From positions 42,779,656 through 42,843,655 of the forward strand of contig CM064523.1 in the NCBI GenBank assembly GCA_032716605.1: 64,000 nucleotides of DNA, in the 5' to 3' direction. The stretch is from Paralithodes platypus (taxonomy: Eukaryota > Arthropoda > Malacostraca > Decapoda > Lithodidae). The translations under genes and the position numbers were made by a program. Shown piece after piece: positions 52,759 through 63,806 of the stretch; position 1 is the first letter of the stretch; the number at the start of each line of letters is the position of its first letter. The notes below the pieces were generated by a model. It saw only the letters and a list, made by a program, of their open reading frames with translations, was not told the origin of the DNA and did not search any database.

Positions 52759-53281
52759 GGCGGGTGCCCAACCCCGAAAGGGGTTGAAATAGGGGAGCTA
52801 TCCCCCCGCCAAAGGTGGCTTTCTAGGGCCTTTCCTAGCTGATGCTGAGAGGATTGGGTTCTAGTCATAATGGTGATGGGCTGGTCTATCAGAGTGAGAA
52901 CTGAGCGATCTCTGGCATACCCATAGCTTACTCCGACTGTTCCTTTTACTTATGTATTTCCTAGATCTCAAGTGACGGCGTCTTTTCCGTGGATTGACCT
53001 CCCAATCTACCAAGATTGGAAGCCAAAGCGTCACATTTTTCCTTTGCCCCTCAACTTTCTCTTCATCATTGCTGAGGGGCACAGGGCCCTGGGTGGGGCT
53101 TTGGTTTCCCGGGCGTTTCCGCACCCTCCTCAGCTCCCCGCCATGGAGTGGCTTCGGTCACCCAGGCTTTATTGTGGTAGGCAGGGAGGGTTCTGTGGGG
53201 GCGCTCGGTTATGGCCTTGGCCTTGCTCGGGGTCTTGGGGCTGTTCGGCCAAGCAGCTTGGGGAACAACAACAACAACAAC
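52759..53281 (+). mobile_element. (AAC)n-tailed SINE-like retroposon, copy 3
   Basis: Begins ggcgggtgcccaaccccgaa and ends in aacaacaacaacaacaac. The target duplication aactccatg is present at 52750-52758 and 53282-53290. The full roughly 520-bp unit matches copy 2. Short frames such as FPWIDLPIYQDWKPKRH recur in all copies because the DNA is conserved; coding function is not shown. Confidence 0.9.
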
Positions 53282-53290
53282 AACTCCATG

Positions 53291-54022
53291 CGTTTCGCAC
53301 ATTTGAAATGCCCGCGCAGGTAGCTTGATGGGGCCCGCATCATAAGTGCACACTTAATCTCTTATGGAATCGCCATAATGATCGGGTACCACTAAAGAAA
53401 AAACTTTTAGAAAAAATAAAAAATAATAATAATACACTAATGTTGTCAAAAACAGCTTCCAACAATCATGGATATTCTTGGTGTGTGCAGCCTGACTTCG
53501 GGACCCGCGCGTCATTTCGTCCTTCTTCCACCTGCGAAAATACCGCTCGGATGTGTTTTAGTGAGCTGCTGTATTCGTCGTCCCCTTTCGTCTTCTCGTG
53601 AGTCCTTACTCATTTGTATTAACCGAGACGTTCTGTGACAGGTTTAGATTAGCTAGCTTACTAGACCGAGCAGTATTATCGCAGGGAGAGTGTATTATAA
53701 GGGTACTTTTTGAGCGTCCAAGCAGCCCGATTGGGTGGACGCCTCGCATGTCTAACTTTTCTTTTTCAGTTTCCATGTTAACTTAAACTAGTTAGGAGGC
53801 TATTTTACTGGGTTTTTTCCTGCTGAAGATGTTCCCAGGTTCTGTGCATTTTGTGCGGTGTTTGTAGGCTCTAAAAGTTGTCACACGTAGTTGTGCGACT
53901 TCGTGGAGCCTTGCCCTGCCTCTGGGCCAACGTGTGGTGGGAGCCCCTCTGCGGTTGCCCAAGGCCTCGTGGTCTGCCTCTGTTAGGGGTTTAGCTTGTT
54001 TAGGCTAAGTTTATTACATTAT
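53291..54022. other. No gene recognised
   Basis: Mixed composition. The segment from about 53500 may be the leader of the element carrying the gag-like frame at 55.7 kb, but nothing in it shows that directly. Confidence 0.45.
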
Positions 54023-54148
54023 GATTATATATTGTGTATTATAGCCTTGCTTCCTCAGTACTTGTTGTGTTTTGGCAAGTACGAGGATTATATATTGTGT
54101 ATTATAGCCTTGCTTCCTCAGTACTTGTTGTGTTTTGGCAAGTACGAG
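54023..54148 (+). repeat. 63-bp tandem duplication
   Basis: Two perfect copies beginning gattatatattgtgtattat and ending gcaagtacgag. The length is 21 codons, so a frame across it duplicates in register. Confidence 0.95.
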
Positions 54149-54439
54149 GATGACAGGGGACGCCCTGTTTATTGTTGTGGTTGTGTTTTTCGTCGCCCAA
54201 TGGTCTGGGTACTTAACACAACGGGTTGGGTGTCCTTTCCCGGCGCTCTCACTGCTTAGTGACCGCCAGGAGTCTGCTTCGGTGGACATTGGACAAGTCC
54301 CAGTTCCCATAGTGGTCTAATACCACTTTTTTCCAGGCGGGGGATGTCAACCTCCTGGGGATATTCCGGCGTTGCCGGGAGGACTAGCCTGTCTCGCTAG
54401 GGTTACTTTTCCCGGCGGGACACACAAGGTTGTGACTGT

Positions 54440-55510
54440 TTTTTTTTTTGGTTTACTATCAAGATTAGGTAGTATACGGACCTCTCACTACTGTGTCTTC
54501 GCCCCGGTGAGTAGGTAGGATGAAAAAACAATAGTCAATGGGTTTATTGATACTACTAAAAATTATAAGTGTCATTATATGCAACCCTGTGTGTTTTTTC
54601 TTTTGGGTTACTATCAAGATTAGGTAGTATACAGACCTTATCACTACTAGTCTTCGCCCCGGCGAGTAGGTAGGACGATAAAACAATGGGCAATGGATTT
54701 ATTGATACTACTAAATATCAGTGTCAATTATATTACATTTAGTCCTCACCCCTCTTTTTGTGCAACTTCAGGCATGATTAAGAGTGTGGCCCAGTCGGGA
54801 AAATAGACTGATCCTGTTAGGACGCTCTGGTTTCTCGGCTGTGTTTTTTTCTTTTGGGTTACTATCAAGATTAGGTAGTATACAGACCTTATCACTACTA
54901 GTCTTTGCCCCGGCGAGTAGGTAGGACGAAAAAACAATGGGCAATGGATTTATTGATACTACTAAATATCAGTACACACCATGGTGTAGTTGTGCGTCAT
55001 GACAATGACCCTTTTCGTCTTGATGAACCAAGGGCTTTCCAGCAGTCTTCTTTCTTTGAGAGGTCATTCTCCTACATGGCTCCGAGGTTGTAAAACAGGT
55101 TGCCGCTGTCCATGAGACAACTGAGTTCTGTTGAATGCTTCAAGAGACAACTTAAGACTTTTCTCTTTGAGAGAAGCTATGATCTTGAGAGAGGTGTCAT
55201 GACGGATGGCTATAGAGTTTAGGCTATTTTGCCACTGCTAGTGATTGTTAAATATGTGTTGTATATAAGCCTTCTTTTGATGCATTGATTTTTGTTCTTT
55301 TTTCTTTCTCTTTTCGAGCGCTAGTGAATTCTTCGGATAAATTGGCGCTTATGAGAAATAAGTAACATGCTTATTATTATTTATTATTATTAATTATATT
55401 ACATTTAGTCCTCACCCCTCTTTTTGTGCAACTTCAGGCATGATTAAGAGTGTGGCCCAGTCGGGAAAATAGACTGATCCTGTTAGGACGCTCTGTTTTC
55501 TCGGCAGGGC
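54440..55510 (+). repeat. Tandem repeat, about 250-bp unit, with partial copies
   Basis: Units start at about 54450 (partial, 143 bp), 54594 and 54846, marked by ttactatcaagattaggtag and 'gtaggtaggac'. The second half (cattacatttagtcctcacc ... gacgctctggtttctcgg) recurs at 54730 and 55395. The third unit is split by a LINE tail at 54977-55393. Confidence 0.88.
54977..55393 (+). mobile_element. LINE 3' tail (RT C-terminus), 5'-truncated
   Basis: A frame with SFFERSFSYMAPRL followed after one stop by NRLPLSMRQLSSVECFKRQL then KTFLFERSYDLE is the typical end of a jockey/CR1-type ORF2. It ends with (TTA)n. The surrounding tandem unit is otherwise continuous, so the boundaries are clear. Confidence 0.75.
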
Positions 55511-55534
55511 AGGGGATATCAAATAACATATGTG

Positions 55535-57041
55535 AATGTTTCGGTTTATCCTTATGAGCATTGATTCCTGGAAATTATTTTCCAGATCACCACCACTTCC
55601 GGCGAGGAGCACGGACAAGGGGACAACCAATCTGGCTGGGGGGTTTGTCACTACCATGCCCTTTGTACCTCTTTGTGTTACTAAATCTTGTTATGAGTTT
55701 CCAATTTTAATCACTCACATTGTATCCGGTGTGTGCCATGCCTGGATCGTTCTCGTGGGACCTGGTGGTCCAAGAAGTGCAAGACCTGCACTGAGCTCCG
55801 GCATGGCTTACTGGTTGACAAAGATAAATCTTGCTTAATTTCTCTGAATGCAATCAGAATTGCTTTTAAGAATTACTGTACTGAGGTCGCACATAAGTCT
55901 TTGATGTGTGACGACCTAGAATTGTGGGAATACTTAACTGTCAAAGAACCCCCTGCCCCTCTCTTGCCTAAATCTCGCAGGGCTTTCACCAGTAAATCTC
56001 CCAAAGATAGTAAAACTAAAGCTAAGTTTCTGTCAAAGGAACATATTAGCTCAAGTGACAGTAGTGACAGTGAAGGGACTGAACCCCCCAGCTACAGCCG
56101 CCAGCCACAGTCCAAGTCGCCGGGGACTAGCAAGACGTCCTCCCCGACTCACCGGACCAAGCCATCCTCTTCTAGCCGGAAGAGAAAGGCGGAAGAGTAA
56201 ACATCCTCTTCTCGGAAGTCGTCCTCCGAACGAAATAGCAAGAAATATCGTTCGGGGTCTGCTGATGTTGGTTCCCGGCGTAGAACCGAGCATAGTAAGT
56301 CTTCCTCAGCTTCCACCTCCGCTAAGCCTGACATTCAATCCGGCAGCTCGGTGGTGGGACCGGAGGATGAGGCAGCAACTCGGGGTGATGTTCTCAATGT
56401 GCTTACTACCTCTAAGTTAAACAAGCAGGACTTTGTAATCCCACAGGTTTCTAGTCATGCCAAGGTTCACGGTTTGCCACCAAAAGTGTTAGCAGACGAG
56501 TACCAGGGTTGTAGGGTGGTGGATGAGTCGGATACCAGCGTCTCTTTAGATAATAGAGGTGAACGCCTATCTAGTGGTTGTGTGGGGCACCAACGGGTAT
56601 TGTCTCAGTCAGTGTTCCCCCAAGCAATTGTTAATCCTCCACCAATACCTACACATGTACCTACTCCTCAGGAAATACCGATGCTTGATCTTAATCCTCA
56701 AGATATGCTTAACCATGTCACTAATCACCCCACGATACTAGGGGCCCCATGTGATTTTTCCGCAGCTACTTGAACCGGGACGCTTTGGACTTTGTGCACC
56801 CCAGCGAGGTGGAAGCGGAAGGTGAGTCGGATGTTGCATATATTCCATCCGCACAACCTAATGAACACACTAGTAACCGACCTCAGCGTCGCCTCAATAT
56901 GTCTATTACACACAGCGGGTCAGATAGGGGGTCCATATCTTCCGAGTCTCGTTTTGTTACCAAAGTTTACCTAGAGCAAGCTTTTGAGGGTATGTTAGCT
57001 AAATTGATGGCTCATAACGATGCTAGTAATTCTGCTCCTAG
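55535..57041 (+). pseudogene. Unrecognised gag-like ORF, one stop and two shifts
   Basis: The main frame (55733-56773) has a Cys-containing start (WSKKCKTCTELRHG), LMCDDLELWEYLTV, then a long Ser/Lys/Pro-rich stretch (SSSDSSDSEG, TSKTSSPTHRTKPSSSSRKR). A single TAA at 56198 is followed in the same frame by more Ser/Arg and a folded-looking segment (FVIPQVSSHAKVHGLPPK). A shift near 56770 leads to RFVTKVYLEQAFEGMLAKLM and the frame ends where a DNA element inserts at 57042. The composition resembles gag/ORF1 of DIRS-type or other retroelements. No RT is adjacent, so the class is unknown. Confidence 0.5.
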
Positions 57042-57043
57042 TA

Positions 57044-57919
57044 CAGTAAAAGTCCGTTAATCCGACGACCGATGATTCGAATCTCCCAATAGTCCGAATT
57101 TTTCAATTTGAGGCCAAATCCGAATTCACCCGATGGTCCGAATTTCAAGAAGTCCCAAAGTCCCCTTTTTGAGGCATTAGTCCACTCAAATGACACATAA
57201 TGGAGCACACACATATCATATGTTCATGAATTCACTTTAAAAGTTTACCATTGTCATTGTAGCCTATTACCTACTTCAAAACATTCAGATTAATGGTCAA
57301 AGGAAGCTACTGATATAAACGTAAACGCATTCTTCTTCTTCTTCTTCCACATCGTCTGCTAGAGAGTTTGTTTTGCTCTTGAACGCATCCTTGGGATGCT
57401 CCGATGCGCTACTGGCTTGCACCGCATTTTCTACAAGCGCATTCAGTCTTGAGCTTGAAAACGCACCTTTGGACGTATTAGTCTTGAGCTTGAAAACTCA
57501 CCTTTGGACGTTCCGATACGCTACTATTTATAGTTCAGTGATCGGAGCGTCCCAAGGGTGCTCAAGGGTGCTTTCAATACAATATAATATAACAGAGCAC
57601 GTCACAAAAGGAAAATCACAAAAGGAAAATTACAAGAACCTCTCAGGGAAGTGCCGTTGTTAAGGCATTACTTCCCAAACCACATCTGATCTGATCTTCA
57701 AGAGCAAGACAAACTCGCTAGTAGACGGAAGAAGAAGAAGACGTTTATATCAGCAGATTCCTTTGACCATTAATCTGAATGTTTTGAAGTAGGTAATAGG
57801 CTACAATGACAATGGTAAACTTTTGAAGTGATTTCATGAACATATGATATGTGTGTGTGCACCATTGTATCATTTGGGTGGCCTAATGCCTCAATGTTTT
57901 CGTCATACACAGGTTCATA
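57044..57919. mobile_element. pogo/Tigger-like non-autonomous element with long inverted repeats, right end in gap
   Basis: Starts after a TA with cagtaaaagtccgttaatcc. Tc1/mariner-type pogo/Tigger elements begin with CAGT and have 'ttaatccg'-type termini and TA targets. The segments 57171-57351 and 57724-57895 are inverted copies (for example 'gaagcta/cagattcctttgaccatta', 'ggtaataggctacaatgaca'). The centre (57352-57723) has repeated 'cttgagcttgaaaac' motifs. The outer right arm is hidden by the N gap. Confidence 0.72.
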
Positions 57920-58019
57920 NNNNNNNNNNNNNNNNNNNNNNNNNNNNNNNNNNNNNNNNNNNNNNNNNNNNNNNNNNNNNNNNNNNNNNNNNNNNNNNNN
58001 NNNNNNNNNNNNNNNNNNN
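57920..58019. other. Assembly gap (100 N)
   Basis: Exactly 100 Ns, the usual placeholder for a gap of unknown size. It falls inside the right inverted-repeat arm. Confidence 0.98.
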
Positions 58020-58109
58020 AGATTGTTTTTTTTTATATTTCTTAGATAAAATGTAAACAAATGTAGTTATTGTTGCTGTATAATTGGTAGAATTCGGTTG
58101 GGGAGGGAA

Positions 58110-61100
58110 TTATTATTGTTTCGTAAGGGGAAAAAGCGGTGGGCTTGGACACCGGAAAAAATAAGACAAAGAAAAAAACGAAAGGGGATGACTTGGATAG
58201 GGTTAATGACATGGGAATATGGGGGCAATGAGTGGCATGAATGATGGCACAAAAGAGAGAGAGGTTCTGGAAGTGTTAATGAATGCCAGGCTGGATGTAT
58301 GTGGAATGACAGAGACCAAATGGAAAGGTTCAGATGTGAGAATGGGAATGTGGAATGGGTGTGTGTGCTGGAGTGAGTGAAGGAACAGCGAGAGAAGGTG
58401 CATGTTTGTTTGTAAGTAGCAAATGGAAGGAATGTGTAAGAGAGTATGGGTCTGTGGGTTCAAGGATTGTGTGGGTGAGAATGAAAGTAGGAATACAAAC
58501 GTGGGTGATTGTATGCGTGTATGCCCCAACAGAGGATATACTTGAAAGAAAGAAAGAGGAGTTCTGGATGAATGTAGAGGCGTGCCTGGAGAAGTTTGAC
58601 AAGAACGAAAGAATATTTCTGATTGGGGATATGAATGGTAAGGTGGGTGATAGGAAAGCTGAGGGAGTGGTGGGAGGGTGGGGGATACCATCAGAGGTGA
58701 ATGGGAATGGTAGTGCACTTGTGGACGTATGTGTGGGGAGGAGGCTGTGGATAGCCAACACCTTCTTCCGACACAGAATGATCCACAGGTACACGTGGAA
58801 ACTGATGTTGACGATGAAAGATAAGACAGTGGTGGAACGAAAGTCATTTGATTATGTATGTGTGGATGAACGAATGAAGAAATCTGTGATGGATGCTAGG
58901 GTGTATAGGGGTATTGGAGGGGGTCTGTCTGATCATTATGTAGTGGTAGCTAAGGTTAGGATACAAAAGAAGTGGGTGAGGAGAGCGGGAGGGAGGCGAG
59001 AGGAGGGTGGAATGGTGAGGAGGGTGGAGAGGTTGCAGGAGGAGGAAGTCAGGGAGGAGTACAGGAGAGCAGTAGAAAGACGACTAGGTGGGTTCGACCT
59101 GGAAGTTATGGAGGAGATGAGCAAGGTGTTTAAGGATGAGATCTGTGCAGCATGTGAGGAGGTGTGTGGAGTGAGGAGAAGAGGGAGGGGAGTGAAAGGT
59201 ACAGCATGGTGGACAGAAGAGGTAAGAATAGCTGTGGAAGAAAAGAAAAGAAGAAAGCATTATAGAGAGTGGTTGGGTAGTAGAGGGAATGAAGATTCCG
59301 AGAGACAGAAACGAGCGAGGTACGTGGAGAGTAAGAGGGTGGTGAAGAGAGTAGTGAAGGAAAGTAAGAGAAGAGTAGATGAGGAATTTGGAAGGAATCT
59401 GAGTGTAAAATGGAGGGAAAGTAAGAAACTGTTCTGGAAAGAAGTCAAGAAAGTTAGGGAAGGTAGCAAGGGAAACAGTAAGGGTGTGAAAGATAAGAAT
59501 GGGAGAATGCTAGCCGAGAAGCAAGAGAGAGTCGAAAGATGGAGGGAGTACTTCAGTGAGTTGCTAAATGAAAGGAATGAAGAGCCAGCAAACATAGCTG
59601 GATATGGTATGGGAGGGAGAAGAAGCAAGTAGTGGGAGGAGGAGGTGGGGATCAGGAAGTCAGAAGTGTGGGAAGCCATGAAACGAGTGAAGTTGGGGAA
59701 AGCACCAGGAACAGATGGAGTGTGTGGGGAAATGTTGAGGTATGGTGGTGAGATAGTGATAGAAATGGGTATGGAAAATGTGCAAACTAGCATGGGAGAA
59801 GGGGAGTGCACCCGATGACTGGAAGACTGGCATAATAGTCCCCCTACATAAGGGCAAAGGGGAAAGAGGAGTGTGTGGTAACCACCGAGGAATATGTCTT
59901 CTAAGCATAGTAGGGAAGGTATACAGTAGGGTAGTGATTGAGAGAGTGAGAGTCAGAACGGAGAGAAATGGATAGGCGACGAGCAGGGAGGTTTTAGGAA
60001 GGGAAGAGGATGTGTAGATCAGATTTTTACCCTGAATTGTGTTGTGGAGAAGTATCTGGAGAAGAAACAAAAGGTGTATGTTGCCTTTATGGACTTGGAG
60101 AAGGCCTATGACAGAGTGGATAGAGAAGGTTTGTGGAAAGTACTTAGAATATACGGAGTAGAGGGCAAGTTGCTGAAAGCAGTGAAGAGCATGTATGAGG
60201 GTGCAAAGGCGGCAGTACGTGTGGAGAGTGAGCAGAGCGAGTTCTTTGACCTGAATGTTGGTTTGAAACAGGGGTGTGTGATCTCCCCGTGGTTGTTTAC
60301 TGTATATATGGATGGAGTCATGAAAGAAATACTATCAAGAGCAGTGGATGTTGGTGATATTGGTGTATAAAAAGGGAGGGAATTGAGTGGAAGCTACCTA
60401 TACTGCTGTTTGCGGATGATACAGTTCTGATGAGTGATAATGAATGGGAGTTGCAGGGTCTGGTAAATGAGTTTGGAACAGTGTGCGAAAAACGGAATTT
60501 GAAGGTAAATACGGGGAAGAGCAAGGTTATGGTCTTCGAAAGGGGTGAAGTCACAGAGTGTGAGGTGAAGCTGAACGGTCAGGCTATGGAGATCGTCAAC
60601 TCTTTTAAGTATCTGGGCAGTGTGTTGAGTAAAGATGGGACTATGGATGAAGAGGTGCGGGAGAGGGTACAACAGGGGAAGAGGGTTGTAGGAACGCTAA
60701 AAGCAGTAACAAGAAATAGGGTGGTCAGTATGGAAGTGAAGAAGTCCTTGCATGACAGTGTGGTAATCCCGACACTGACTTACGGAAGCGAAGCATGGAC
60801 GTTGGTTGAGAGACTCAGACCAAGAGTGAGAGCAGTGGAAATGAATTACTTAAGGAGTGCGTGTGGAGTTACATGGAGGGATAGACAGACTAATGAGGAA
60901 GTAAGAAGGAGGTGTGGTGTGGAGGTAGATGTGCTGGAAAGTGTGAAAAGGAACAACTTGAGATGGTTCGGCCATATGGAACGTATGGAAAGCGAGAGAG
61001 AATGACTAAGAGGGTGTACGAGAGCGAGGTGGAGGGACAGAGGGGGAGAGGTAGACCGAATATGAGGTGGAAGGATGGAGTGAGGAACTACATGAACGAA

Positions 61101-61205
61101 GGCGGTGCTGGTGGGGGGGGGGGGCGTCGACTGACTGGGGACAGAGGTGCATGGGGGCGGTTCGTTCGTGGCCACACCTTCGGGGATCACGGCGTCAGGT
61201 AATAG
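58110..61205 (+). mobile_element. RTE-clade LINE, copy 3, nearly full length
   Basis: Colinear with 43160-46285, with the same 3' terminus and (GATA)n. The 5' leader is partly deleted (the tgccccacgtg motif is missing; it begins around ggaaaaagcggtgggcttgg). It has many small indels relative to copy 2. Confidence 0.9.
58240..61202 (+). pseudogene. RTE endonuclease-RT ORF, multiple frameshifts
   Basis: Endonuclease and linker frame 58355-59632 (IFLIGDMNGKVGD, GLSDHYVVVAKV intact). RT pieces: 59778-59975 (WKTGIIVPLHKG), 60044-60370 (AFMDLEKAYDRVD, LKQGCVISPW) and 60375-61005 (LLFADDTVLM). The tail is at 61005-61202. Breaks are 1-3 bp indels mostly in GA or G runs (near 58345, 59250, 59625, 59765, 59965, 60365, 61000). 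The break near 60365 is shared with copy 2. Confidence 0.9.
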
Positions 61206-62017
61206 ATAGATAGATAGAATTACTCTTTAAGTTATCTGAGTTCTTTTCTCTGTCGAGAATAATAAATCTTTAAATTCTAGGAGGCTAATCTAAAGTTATT
61301 TATTTATTAAGCTGTATGTCAATTTTATATAGTTTATATATTGTTTTGTTTATTCTATTAAGGATCCTACACCAGCCGAGGGCCGGGTTGGTGAGGCGTC
61401 CATCATTCCCCTGCCAATGAGAGTCTGCCCAGGTCGTCCCCTTTGGAGCCGCCCAGTAGTGATGGTCTCTGGCGTGCTACCCTGCATTATCCCTCACTGA
61501 GACTGACCCTGTTTGTCTTCTTCCCGGCCATAGCTTCGGAAGGGAGAACTTCTAAAGACACATACTTTATTAATATTACTATTAATATTAATATTAGTGG
61601 GGCTAAGTATACCTGGGTAGACTACTCGAGGGAATTATATTAATTTATACTTTTCTTTTGGTTTCACTTACAGAAGCTAATTGCTACTTAATAATTTGTT
61701 GGCAAGAACTTTTATATATATTGTAAATAAATGTAAAGTTTTATTTCTGACTTTTCCTTTTGGTTACCTTGGGTGTTAAGTGTGAGAATCTTATTTGTTT
61801 AATGTTACCGAGCCTTTACATTCACTTGGGATTACAAATGGATGCCTCGCTAGGAGTTGGGCCGACTGCCCTTGCATTATTTTTGTTGCCTGGCTATCCC
61901 CGTGTTTTTTCGGTGGTTCCACGTCCTTGTTGTTTTTGGGGAACTCATTTCCCAATTTATTGGACATGGTGATGCTTGACTTGTTTGGGGGTTTGCTAGG
62001 CTAGATATGTGTGTGGA
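61206..62017. other. No gene recognised
   Basis: The stretch 61355-61760 is GC-richer and ends in AATAAA-containing sequence (61725-61735), so it may be a retroelement 3' end. No reading frame is convincing. Confidence 0.5.
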
Positions 62018-62321
62018 GACCTTGCTTGTTTGTGGGTTGTTGTATTTTTTTTTTTTTCTATGTGATTGAGGGAGGCAAAAGGCATAACTGCCTATAGCGA
62101 GTGCCTCCCCCATAGTTGAAAGAGTGACAGGGCCAAAATCAAGGGACGTTCGAGCCAAAATGCCTGGACACACTGAGTTTGAAGCAATTTAAGTCATAGG
62201 AAGAGGGAAAGACTGATTCTGGGAGAGAGTTCCAGAGCTCAGCTGTTGAGTAGAAGAAAGTTTGAGAGTAACGTTTCACTCTTGGGTTGGAGAGTTGCAC
62301 AGAGTAGGGGTGGGATAAGAT
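62018..62321 (-). mobile_element. LINE (jockey/CR1-like) 3' tail, copy 4
   Basis: From 62058 it matches 2795-3080 and 7168-7430 (3' untranslated region to RT C-terminus), in minus orientation with an A-rich tail (T run at 62045-62057). A 22-bp direct repeat (gctaggctagatatgtgtgt plus gg) lies on both sides (61996-62017 and 62322-62343). Confidence 0.85.
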
Positions 62322-62343
62322 GCTAGGCTAGATATGTGTGTGG

Positions 62344-62897
62344 CAGGGTCTCAGTTTGGTACCATTTATCGTGGTTCTTAGTTAGGCCTACAAGTGTCTG
62401 TGGTTGTTTTGATGACACCGTTGGTAGTTTATTGCTGTATTTATGTGTTGTGAAACTCTAATTTACATTTTTGATGGAGGGGAGAGTTTTTCATGCGACT
62501 CATTTTAATTAAATGTTATAGTCTAGTTGCTTATAGTTACGGTCACGAGAGTCGGTATATGTTGATTCCCAAGCGATTGACAGTCAGTAGTCAGACCTCA
62601 TGATTGTGGCATGGGCAGCTGGGCTAGGGCTAATCTACATACTAAATCTAATTACTAGTCAGTTCTTTTCATTTACCCTTCTTTCGGAATGGATAGCCCT
62701 AGTTTTTGTTCTGCTATTTGCCTGTCATGGCTCAAGTAAATCATACTACTGCAGCAAGTTATGTTACATATCCAGATTGGGAGTGGCAATTCCATTGCCA
62801 AATAAATTAGATTAATACGGATGAAACTTGTTTGCATTATAAACTGCTTGCTTTGTATTTTTAGAGATTTAATAGAGTAAGATTTAATAGAGTAATA
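62344..62897. other. Probable BEL/Pao leader or LTR, not resolved
   Basis: The sequence upstream of the gag at 62898. A matching LTR cannot be sought because the other end lies beyond the window. Unlike the copy at 32.5 kb, no SGNH-like frame is visible here. Confidence 0.4.
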
Positions 62898-63806
62898 ATG
62901 GCAGATTTAAAGAAGCTGAAGATTTCGAAGGGAGGGATGAAGGGAAGCTTGAGTAAGTGCTTAAGAGATCTTGACGAATTTTTAGAAAGTGCCTCTGCTG
63001 ATCAGATGAAGGGCAAGAAGGCTACTGTAACTAAATCGCTAGCCACCTTTGACAATTATGCTCAGCAGGTATATGGTTTGTTGTCAGGTCCTGAAGAGGT
63101 GGAAGACGAGATGTCAGCAGATCTTGAATATATTAATACAGCCTTAGCTAGATTAGCTTCAACTCAAGAATCGCACACTGTTAAGGATACCGGTACTCCA
63201 AAGGCAACTGGTTTTAACCTTCCGAAATGTACTCTGCCAACCTTTTCTGGGGATCCAACTACCTGGACTGGATTTTTGGATATTTTATAGTGTTCCGTTC
63301 ATCTGAATAAGACTCTTACATCCATCAGAAGGTTTATGTATCTCCGTGGACAATTGGAAGGAGAGGCCTTGAAGCTGATAGAGGGGTACAAGCTACAAGC
63401 TATGAGTCTGCAGAGGATCTATTGAAAAAAACTTATGGGAGAGAGGAAATAATTAAGACTGCATTAATCACCAAATTCTACGCTCTAGATCCTCCATCAT
63501 ATGATGTGATGGAATTAAAGGAGTACTATGCCTCTTTTGAGAGCCTCCGATCAATGGAGACGATGGACATAAAGAAGGAGGAAATCTATAGTGTGAATAT
63601 CTTGAACAAGATACCCTCTCCCCTTAAGGAAATTGTTAGACGACAACTAAGCGACACTCCACTGGATTTGGAAGTGTTGGTGCAGGTGTTCCAGACTGAA
63701 CTGTTCAACATGGAGAGTACTGGGCAATACCGAACGTGGAGATGTCGCCATCCATTGCTGCTTTCTCTGTACAGACTTCTCCAAAACAGAAGAGGACGAT
63801 ATCATT
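62898..63806 (+). pseudogene. Second BEL/Pao gag (DUF1759-like), with stops
   Basis: An ATG at 62898 with MADLKKLKISKGGMKGSLSK, then FNLPKCTLPTFSGDPTTWTGFLDI, the BEL/Pao gag signature. A TAG at 63288 and a TGA near 63424 interrupt the frame (LRGQLEGEALKLIEGYKLQA between them). The third piece has VNILNKIPSPLKEIVRRQLS. It differs substantially from the gag at 34 kb, so it is another family. Confidence 0.85.

Noticed and set aside
52836..52870. A/B-box pair in the head of the (AAC)n-tailed element (tagctgatgctgag, gggttctagtc)
   Set aside because: Spacing of about 20 bp is too short for a normal tRNA-type promoter and the A-box match is weak.
52972..53328. Conserved short peptide frames in the (AAC)n-tailed repeat (also 49569-49953)
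   Set aside because: Similarity follows DNA identity between copies; there are no conserved starts or known domain, and frames end in the AAC tail as poly-Gln or poly-Asn.
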